A stretch of DNA of 64,000 bases, from assembly GCF_001956295.1 (NCBI RefSeq), contig NZ_MRTD01000003.1:402147-466146 (forward strand), given 5' to 3'. Shown here one piece after another: positions 58,141 to 64,000 of this stretch (the first letter of the stretch is position 1; every line of letters begins with the position of its first letter). This DNA comes from Paenibacillus sp. FSL A5-0031. GTDB lineage: Bacteria; Bacillota; Bacilli; Paenibacillales; Paenibacillaceae. The notes under the pieces are model-generated. The model did not search any database. It was not told the DNA's origin and saw only the letters and a program-made list of their open reading frames with translations. A program made the position numbers and the translations under genes.

Positions 58141-59463
58141 ATGAAAACTATGACGGAAATCGTCGTGCCTCAACTAGCAGAATCACTTGTATCAGCTACC
58201 ATCGATAAATGGCTGAAGCAGCCTGGCGATTGGGTTGATGTTTACGAGCCTGTCTGCGAGATTATTACAGATAAAGTGAATGCAGAACTGCCTTCCACTG
58301 TAGCCGGCAAGCTTGTTCGTATCCTTGTTGGCAAGGGGGAGACCGTTCCAGTCGGCACTCCAATCTGCATAATTGAAACAGAAGGTTCTGCTGAGGATGC
58401 CGGAATCGGGGCTGCGGAATCCCAGACGGCTGCACCAAGAGAGGCAACAACCACACAAGTAAGTGAAATAGATTTACAAGACGCTCCAATGCGCAATCGT
58501 TTCTCACCGGCTGTACAGCAGCTGGCAGCTGAACACTCCATTCGTCTTACCGATGTTCCAGGAACCGGTTTAGGCGGACGTATCACACGTAAAGACGTTC
58601 TTGCCTATGTAGCAGCTGGTGGAAATCAAGCTTCTAGCGGGAATGCTGCTGTGCCTGCAGCCCGGACTGTAGATGCTGCTGCGCAGGTGCGTTCTTCTGG
58701 TCTGCATTTGACGGAAACGCCAAGATTCCCGAAAATCGAAGTGGAAGGTGCATCGGGAGCTGGTCGTGGTGATAGCTTCATTGATGTAACGCCAATTCGG
58801 AATACGATTGCTCGGAACATGAGACAAAGCGTAAGTGAAATACCGCATGCGTGGACTATGATTGAAGTAGATGTAACGAATCTCGTTCTTCTGCGCAATA
58901 AGCTTAAGGATGATTTCATGAAGCGCGAAGGCATTAATTTGACGTATTTGGCATTCCTGCTCAAAGCTGTCGTTAATGCAATCAAAGATGTGCCAATCAT
59001 GAATTCCATGTGGGCTGTTGATAAAATCATTGTGAAGCGGGATATCAACATCGCGCTGGCGGTTGGTACAGAGGATTCTGTTCTTACACCTGTTATCAAA
59101 AATGCTGATCACAAAAACGTAGCCGGTCTTGCCAAAGAAATTGAAGAGCTTGCTCGTAAAACGAGAGAAGGTAAACTGACGCTGTCTGATATGCAGGGCG
59201 GAACGTTTACTGTTAACAATACAGGCTCCTTCGGTTCCATTTTGTCATATCCGATTATTAACTATCCGCAGGCTGCCATTCTAACGTTTGAATCCATAGT
59301 GAAGCGTCCCGTTGTCATAAATGATATGATCGCTGTTCGTTCAATGGCTAACTTATGTTTGTCACTTGATCATCGGATTTTGGACGGCGTTATTTGTGGT
59401 CGTTTCTTACAGCGTGTGAAGGATAATCTAGAGAGCTTTAATCTAGAAAGCAAATTGTATTAG
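58141..59463 (+). CDS. bkdB: Branched-chain dihydrolipoyl acyltransferase E2
   Basis: 440 residues: N-terminal lipoyl domain with the lipoylated Lys in ITDKVNAELPS, a peripheral-subunit-binding domain (RFSPAVQQLAAEHSI ... GRITRKDVLAYV) and the catalytic domain with LSLDHRILDG (His and Asp). GGGAGATG upstream. Needs lipoate, which fits the lipB gene directly after it. Confidence 0.95.
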   Translation: MKTMTEIVVPQLAESLVSATIDKWLKQPGDWVDVYEPVCEIITDKVNAELPSTVAGKLVRILVGKGETVPVGTPICIIETEGSAEDAGIGAAESQTAAPREATTTQVSEIDLQDAPMRNRFSPAVQQLAAEHSIRLTDVPGTGLGGRITRKDVLAYVAAGGNQASSGNAAVPAARTVDAAAQVRSSGLHLTETPRFPKIEVEGASGAGRGDSFIDVTPIRNTIARNMRQSVSEIPHAWTMIEVDVTNLVLLRNKLKDDFMKREGINLTYLAFLLKAVVNAIKDVPIMNSMWAVDKIIVKRDINIALAVGTEDSVLTPVIKNADHKNVAGLAKEIEELARKTREGKLTLSDMQGGTFTVNNTGSFGSILSYPIINYPQAAILTFESIVKRPVVINDMIAVRSMANLCLSLDHRILDGVICGRFLQRVKDNLESFNLESKLY

Positions 59464-59480
59464 AAAAGGGGAGCACGATC

Positions 59481-60188
59481 ATGGCTGAAGCGGATAACGC
59501 AAAAAGCTTGAGACGGCTGGATGCCCAATATATAGGCATGTTCGATTACGCGGAAGCGTGGGAGCTGCAAAAAACATATATAAAGCAAATTGATAAGGAG
59601 GAGCGCAATCAGTCGCTGCTCCTTCTTCAGCATCCGCCTACGTATACGATGGGTTCTGACAAACATCCTGAGCACCTTCTGCTTGATGAGGCAGAGCTTA
59701 AGGAACGAGGTATCGCTTTTTATCAAATCGATCGCGGCGGGGATATTACTTATCATGGCCCTGGCCAGCTGGTCGGCTATCCACTTCTTTATCTAGATGC
59801 AGTAGGCCTTAATTTGCATGCCTATTTGCGGAGCCTTGAGCAGGTCATTATTAATTGGCTGAGCGAGTATGGTATAGAAGCGGGCAGAAAGCCGGAATAT
59901 ACAGGAGTATGGGTCGGTGATCTGAAAATAGCGGCCATAGGCGTAAAATTTAATAAAGCCCGCCATCAGCGGGGCTTTATTACGAGTCATGGATTCGCTC
60001 TCAATATTAAATCAGGCATTGCCGAAGAAGGATTTAGTGGGATTATTCCTTGCGGTATCCAGCAGTTCGGCGTAACATCCTTTAATGATTTAACAGGACT
60101 TGATTTATCGGTTGAGGAAGCGGCGAACCAATTGCTCCCTCATTTTGTGAAAGAATTCAGATGTGAATTGGATCTAGTAAAGAAATAG
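59481..60188 (+). CDS. lipB: Octanoyltransferase LipB
   Basis: 235 residues; DRGGDITYHGPGQLVGYPLL, active-site Lys in KIAAIGVKF and Cys in IIPCGIQQFGVTSF. It moves octanoyl from ACP to lipoyl domains such as that of BkdB. AAAGGGGAGC upstream. B. subtilis uses LipM instead, so LipB here is a lineage feature seen in Paenibacillaceae. The last 15 bases overlap an antisense mini-gene. Confidence 0.92.
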   Translation: MAEADNAKSLRRLDAQYIGMFDYAEAWELQKTYIKQIDKEERNQSLLLLQHPPTYTMGSDKHPEHLLLDEAELKERGIAFYQIDRGGDITYHGPGQLVGYPLLYLDAVGLNLHAYLRSLEQVIINWLSEYGIEAGRKPEYTGVWVGDLKIAAIGVKFNKARHQRGFITSHGFALNIKSGIAEEGFSGIIPCGIQQFGVTSFNDLTGLDLSVEEAANQLLPHFVKEFRCELDLVKK

Positions 60189-60275
60189 TGATCCAAGACC
60201 AGCTAGCAAGGATGATAAAACTAATGCCGATACGAGAACGATGGCAACAATTCGGATCAATCGTTGTCTGCGCAT
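60174..60275 (-). CDS. prli42: Prli42-like membrane miniprotein (33 residues)
   Basis: Reads MRRQRLIRIVAIVLVSALVL then SSLLAGLGSLFLY: a basic start, one hydrophobic helix with the L.S.L..G pattern, very like Prli42, the membrane anchor of the stressosome first found in Listeria. AAAGGGG lies 8 bases upstream of the ATG. Overlaps the 3' end of lipB on the other strand. Short length limits certainty. Confidence 0.7.
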   Translation of the reverse strand: MRRQRLIRIVAIVLVSALVLSSLLAGLGSLFLY

Positions 60276-60371
60276 ATGAAAAACCCCTTTCTTGATTTGG
60301 AACGTCATAGCTTGCTATGAGCTTGTCATTTACTCTATTGTATACGAAAGTTATGGACGGAGGAAACGTTA

Positions 60372-61502
60372 ATGATTACAAAAGATCGTTTAGTGAATGA
60401 ATTTATGGAATTGGTGAAGATAGATAGCGAAACAAAACATGAACAGGAAATAAGCCGTGTGCTAAAGCAAAAGTTCGAAGCGCTTGGCTTGCAAATTAGT
60501 GAAGATGATGCAGCAGCTAAGACCGGGCATGGCGCAGGGAATTTGTTTGCAATATGGGAAGCAGAGGGAGCATCAGCATCAGCACCAACGATTTTTTTTA
60601 CATGCCACATGGACACAGTAACACCTGGTGTTGGCATCAAGCCGCAGCTTGACGCTGATGGTTATATAAGAAGCGATGGAACAACTATTCTTGGCGCTGA
60701 TGATAAAGCAGGCATTTCTGCCATTTTTGAAGCCATCCGTGTCGTTAAGGAGCAATCCATTCCGCATGGGCGTATTCAATTCGTGATTACGGTAGGAGAA
60801 GAATCAGGTCTACTTGGCGCACGCTCACTTGATGCATCGAAGCTGGAAGCTAAGTTTGGATACGCGCTTGATTCGAATGGCGCCGTTGGTGATATAGCAG
60901 TAGCAGCGCCGACACAGGCGAAAGTTACGATCAAAATGTATGGTCGTTCAGCACATGCTGGCGTTAATCCTGAGGATGGGATCAGTGCTATTCAAGTTGC
61001 TGCAAAAGCAATTGCAAGAATGCCGCTTGGACGTATAGATAAAGAAACAACGGCGAATATCGGCCGATTCGAGGGCGGCGGCGCTACAAATATTGTGTGT
61101 GATTTTGTGACGCTGTATGCTGAGGCGAGAAGCATTGTACAGCATAAGCTGGACAATCAGATTGTTGCGATGCGAAAAGCGGTTGAGAGTGCTGCAGAAG
61201 AGTTTGGTGCACGGGGAGAGCTTGAAAGTGAAATCATTTATCCTGCTTATCAGTACGATGATGCAGATCCAGTAGTACAGCTCGCCAAAAAAGCAATCAC
61301 AGCAATCGGCCGTACACCGCGTACATTCCATTCAGGCGGGGGAAGCGATGCAAATATTTTTAACGGCTTAGGCATTCCTACAGTCAATCTAGCTGTTGGC
61401 TATGAGCATATTCATACGACGAAAGAACAGATCAAGGTTGATGATTTGGTGAAAACGACTGAGCTTGTCGTTGAAATTATTAAACAAGCGTCTGAAGCAT
61501 AA
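60372..61502 (+). CDS. M20 peptidase, PepT-like (YqjE-type)
   Basis: 376 residues. Zinc ligands and catalytic residues are visible: TCHMDTVTPG, ILGADDKAGIS, VGEESGLLGA and a C-terminal HTTKEQI. The dimerisation domain lies at ~185-290. Resembles YqjE/tripeptidase T; the exact substrate is not known. GGACGGAGG upstream. Confidence 0.88.
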   Translation: MITKDRLVNEFMELVKIDSETKHEQEISRVLKQKFEALGLQISEDDAAAKTGHGAGNLFAIWEAEGASASAPTIFFTCHMDTVTPGVGIKPQLDADGYIRSDGTTILGADDKAGISAIFEAIRVVKEQSIPHGRIQFVITVGEESGLLGARSLDASKLEAKFGYALDSNGAVGDIAVAAPTQAKVTIKMYGRSAHAGVNPEDGISAIQVAAKAIARMPLGRIDKETTANIGRFEGGGATNIVCDFVTLYAEARSIVQHKLDNQIVAMRKAVESAAEEFGARGELESEIIYPAYQYDDADPVVQLAKKAITAIGRTPRTFHSGGGSDANIFNGLGIPTVNLAVGYEHIHTTKEQIKVDDLVKTTELVVEIIKQASEA

Positions 61503-61562
61503 TAGGATTAGCGGAGGTTCTAAGAAGCAATAGCTTCGATTGGCCTTGCTGTAAAATGACAG

Positions 61563-61616
61563 AAAGCCCTTCGATCCTGCGGCTCAGTTTTGGCTGATCG
61601 CGGAAGGAGGGTTTTT
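61563..61616 (+). terminator. Terminator after the PepT-like gene
   Basis: Long imperfect hairpin (AAAGCCCTTCGATC ... GATCGCGGAAGGAGGG) then TTTTT. Separates the peptidase gene from the convergent mciZ-like gene. Confidence 0.7.
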
Positions 61617-61643
61617 GTCTAAATGCATGCATCCATGAGATGA

Positions 61644-61808
61644 CTAATTCATTTTTTCCAAAGGAACACGGCGAACGCTGATGACATTTGTATATTCGGA
61701 CATGGGTGTTCTTGATAAGGATGAAGCCGAAAGCTTGCGCAGCTGATGTTTTATTTCCCAGCCTTTTCCTACTAAGCGCAAGTGATTGAGTGCAACATAT
61801 TGTTTCAT
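61644..61808 (-). CDS. mciZ: MciZ-like inhibitor of FtsZ (54 residues)
   Basis: Product MKQYVALNHLRLVGKGWEIK continuing HQLRKLSASS; the LRLVGKGWEIKHQLRKL stretch aligns with VVLVGKAWEIRAKLKEY of B. subtilis MciZ, a sigma-E-controlled peptide that blocks Z-ring assembly in the mother cell. The location next to nudF matches B. subtilis. GGGGAGATT precedes the ATG. It has a ~15-residue longer C-terminus. Missed by length-based ORF calling. Confidence 0.75.
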   Translation of the reverse strand: MKQYVALNHLRLVGKGWEIKHQLRKLSASSLSRTPMSEYTNVISVRRVPLEKMN

Positions 61809-61904
61809 ATTAATCTCCCCTGTCGATTTGATATAATGATAGTTATGCAGAGGCAGGACAAGTTATGCGAAAGAATCAAATTCAATTTTAAGGAGCGAAT
61901 ACGA

Positions 61905-62468
61905 GTGGAAGAGCAGCAAAGAGCTGAGTTGTGGCGTGAGGAAACGATTAAGACAGAGCCTATTTTTGAAGGTAAAATGATTACGCTGCAGGTTGATACC
62001 GTCACGCTTGCAGACGGTAGAACCGCAACAAGAGAAATCGTCAAACACCCGGGAGCAGCAGCGGTTATGGCGCTTTTGGATGGAAAGCTGCTAGTAGTGG
62101 AGCAATTTCGCAAGCCGCTGGAAAAATTCCAAATCGAGATTCCTGCTGGCAAGCTTGATCCAGGCGAAGATCCAATGACAGCAGCAGCTCGTGAGCTTGA
62201 AGAAGAGACGGGGTACCGCTCTGATGATTTGACTCTCCTAAGCGCTTTCTATACATCACCAGGGTTTGCAGATGAGAAGCTATATATTTATTTCACTGAT
62301 AAAGTGGAGCAGGGCGTAATAAACCCTGACGATGATGAAGACTTGAAGGTTGAGGCCATCACTCTCGAGCAAGCTGAAGCCTATATCCAAGAAGGCCGTA
62401 TTAGCGACGCCAAAACGATCCTAGCCGTCTACGCTTGGAAACTATACTCTTTGACAGGTCGGTTCTAA
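61905..62468 (+). CDS. nudF: ADP-ribose pyrophosphatase (Nudix)
   Basis: 187 residues from GTG 61905 (AAGGAGCG upstream; a longer frame lacks one). Nudix box: GEDPMTAAARELEEETGY. Hydrolyses ADP-ribose to AMP and ribose-5-phosphate. A hairpin (GACAGGTCGGTT / AACCGACCCTGTC, 62453-62479) overlaps the stop codon but has no T run. A TATAAT-like box precedes the gene near 61831. Confidence 0.9.
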   Translation: MEEQQRAELWREETIKTEPIFEGKMITLQVDTVTLADGRTATREIVKHPGAAAVMALLDGKLLVVEQFRKPLEKFQIEIPAGKLDPGEDPMTAAARELEEETGYRSDDLTLLSAFYTSPGFADEKLYIYFTDKVEQGVINPDDDEDLKVEAITLEQAEAYIQEGRISDAKTILAVYAWKLYSLTGRF

Positions 62469-62574
62469 CCGACCCTGTCTTCCCACAACATACCCGTCAT
62501 ACCTCTCTCAAACCCCTCATATAATGAAAAGTAAGACAACCCCTTGTGTAATTTAGTGATTTTTTAAATTTATA

Positions 62575-63003
62575 GGAATGTAGAGTTGTAGAGCTATAGT
62601 GCTGTAGAGATGCAGAGATGCAGAGATGTAGAACTATAGAGATGTAGAGATGAAAACTGTAGAACTATAGAACAGTAGAGCTGTGGAACTCTGGAAGTCT
62701 GGTATGGTAGATCTGTAGAGCTATAGAGCAGTGAATCTCTGGAATTCTGTGACGTTAGATCTGTGGAACTGTAAAACTTTAAATCTTTAAATCTGTACAA
62801 TTGTAACTCTGTGAACTGCAGAACTGCAGAACTCAAGAACTTAAGAACTCAACAAATCTAGAACTTTAGAACGCTAGAACGCTAGAACGCTAGAACTTTA
62901 GAACTCTAGAACCATAGAATTGCAGAACTCAAGAACTCAAGAACACTAGAACTCAAGAACACTAGAACACTAGAACTCAAGAACAGCAGAACTCTAGAAC
63001 CCT
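62575..63003. repeat. Low-complexity array of degenerate ~10-bp repeats
   Basis: About 430 bases built of short units such as TAGAGATGCAGAGATG, TAGAACTATAGA, AGAACTCAAG, AGAACACTAG and CTAGAACG, repeating every 8-11 bp with drift from a TAGAG type (left) to an AGAAC type (right). The ORF across it is a by-product of low complexity. The 100 bases between nudF and the array hold nothing else. Confidence 0.85.
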
Positions 63004-63188
63004 AAGCTGTATATTTATAATTTTCGCTTATTGTTTTCTTTGTATTTAACTGCTATTATATTTGCTTTTGAGTGCTAAGTTTTTTGTTTTGCGTTGGTTC
63101 TCTTACTTTTGGGGACGTACTTCTCGTATTTAGCCTTACAAGGTTCATTGTGTATATCTAGGTTGCTTTTGCGTCGTAAAATGCGTTC

Positions 63189-63374
63189 TTAACGGACATG
63201 AAAGCCGTTATTTGTGAAGAAATCGACCAAAACAGACTACTAACGGACATGAGTTCCGTTATTTGGTTGAAAAGGAGCATAATCGAAGCTTTCAAACCTA
63301 AATAAGAGATCCTATGTCCGTAAGATCAGAAAAAGGGTGAAAAAAAGCTAAATAAGGTATCTAATGTCCGTTAG
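63189..63374. repeat. Four copies of an ACGGACAT intergenic repeat, two in each direction
   Basis: Forward copies TTAACGGACATGAAAGCCGT (63189) and CTAACGGACATGAGTTCCGT (63240), each followed by TATTT; reverse copies AAATAAGAGATCCTATGTCC (63299) and AAATAAGGTATCTAATGTCC (63350). Together they form an inverted arrangement that could fold. It looks like a REP/MITE-type intergenic repeat. The ~185 bases before (63004-63188) are AT-rich with no gene. Confidence 0.7.
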
Positions 63375-63596
63375 CATCTAGAGCGAAGGATTATTATTGT
63401 TTTAAACTAATCTATTCATTGATCAATCTCAATTACTAGGAGTAAAAATTTATATTGTTTTAATCAGTGCGAATTATAAAAAAACACCCAAAAATCGAAA
63501 CTTGGTTTTCAATAATATTGAAATTTCTTTAAATTTTCTACTAAATGGCTATATGTTTGTAACTAAACTAAATAACTAACTAATGAAACTGACAAT

Positions 63597-63723
63597 CTCC
63601 AGGTGTGTCTAGTAAGGACGAAAGCGCTCCACCTAAACCATATGTTCCAGCACAGAGTTTCGCCAACGTTAGTTGAGTTACTGGTGACCTGAGGGAGCAA
63701 CAAGGGGCTCTCCCTAGAAGGGT
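63597..63723 (+). ncRNA. Structured RNA-like element, copy 1
   Basis: Shares with copy 2 the blocks GGACGAAAGCGCTCCA (63616-63631) and CGCCAACGTTAGT (63661-63673), then GAGTTAC, GGTG and a GAGGG...GCAAC...CTCCC hairpin. Stem GTCT/GGAC here is GTCC/GGAC in copy 2, a compensatory-type change. No ORF. Family not recognised. Strand is assumed. Confidence 0.5.
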
Positions 63724-63861
63724 ATGTTTGTAAGGGTTCTAACTAAAGTCTAAATAAAAAACTAAGCGACAAATCATTGCTATTAGTTTTTAGAAGGTTT
63801 TAAAAGAAGATTTGTAGTAGCTTAAAACGAGAAACATGCAGCATGCAATGCAATCACAAGC

Positions 63862-63992
63862 TTCCAGCGTGTCCCGCAGGGACGAAAGCGCTCCAATATA
63901 AACCAAGCATATCTCCACAGATTATCGCCAACGTTAGTCGAGTTACGGGTGTCCAGAGGGTGCAACCCTTGGGCCCTCCCTTGGAAGGGAGG
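63862..63992 (+). ncRNA. Structured RNA-like element, copy 2
   Basis: Second copy, 264-265 bp after the first: GGACGAAAGCGCTCCA at 63880-63895, CGCCAACGTTAGT at 63926-63938, then CCCTCCC-TTGGAA-GGGAGGG near the window end. The AT-rich spacer between the copies (63724-63861) has no gene. It may continue or be linked to a gene beyond base 64000. Confidence 0.5.
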
Positions 63993-64000
63993 GTTTGGGT

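Noticed and set aside
62594..62836. Minus-strand ORF of 80 codons
   Set aside because: Low-complexity translation of the ~10-bp repeat array.
63597..63992. Naming the tandem element as HEARO/IscB omega-RNA, T-box or cobalamin riboswitch
   Set aside because: I could not match a defining motif of any of these with certainty; left as unrecognised structured RNA.

Overview
The window comes from a spore-forming, low-to-mid GC Gram-positive of the Paenibacillus type. The left flank has recN (3' part), spoIVB and spo0A. The right flank has the bkd branched-chain 2-oxoacid dehydrogenase operon, lipB, a pepT-like M20 peptidase, nudF and two tiny sporulation/stress genes resembling prli42 and mciZ. 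This is the conserved Bacillales recN-spoIVB-spo0A-bkd neighbourhood. The species is inferred from gene content only.

A prophage of about 45.6 kb (3171-48808) sits in the 3' end of spo0A. Its ends are a perfect 69-bp direct repeat of the last codons and stop of spo0A (3171-3239 and 48740-48808), so Spo0A stays full length while its own terminator is moved 45 kb away. A tyrosine recombinase gene lies next to each att site.

Left arm, mostly minus strand (3.5-8.6 kb): integrase, YolD-like protein, small proteins, replication-relaxation protein, FtsK/SpoIIIE ATPase and a Cro/CI-type repressor with three matching 17-bp operators. Early rightward region (8.7-18 kb): a chain of small overlapping ORFs, a multi-hairpin untranslated segment ending in a terminator, a dut remnant, HicAB on the other strand, a five-copy TGTCCCAAT repeat array, a DUF3102-DnaJ fusion, a Bro-N/KilAC antirepressor, and an 850-residue protein that I read as a single-chain RNA polymerase of the YonO/QDE-1 type (DxDGD motif). 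A winged-helix Rep-like protein follows. A 1.26-kb untranslated region rich in repeats separates this from the late genes and may hold an origin and/or late promoters.

Late region (19.3-45.7 kb), all rightward except cargo genes: terminase, portal, minor head protein, probable head-fibre genes, scaffold, SU10-type capsid, connectors, and then a PBSX-like contractile tail module (sheath to baseplate, with a -1 frameshift in the tail chaperone), tail fibres (one with an SGNH hydrolase), two holin-type proteins and a three-domain endolysin. AT-rich cargo genes interrupt it: two antisense ORFs flanking terL, an acyltransferase, and at the right end an unknown gene plus an Abi-alpha (DUF4393) gene.

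The best candidate for an undescribed system is the phage RNA polymerase with its surrounding repeat-rich untranslated regions. At the far right end the host DNA holds a decamer-like low-complexity array, inverted short repeats and two tandem copies of a structured, apparently untranslated RNA-like element.
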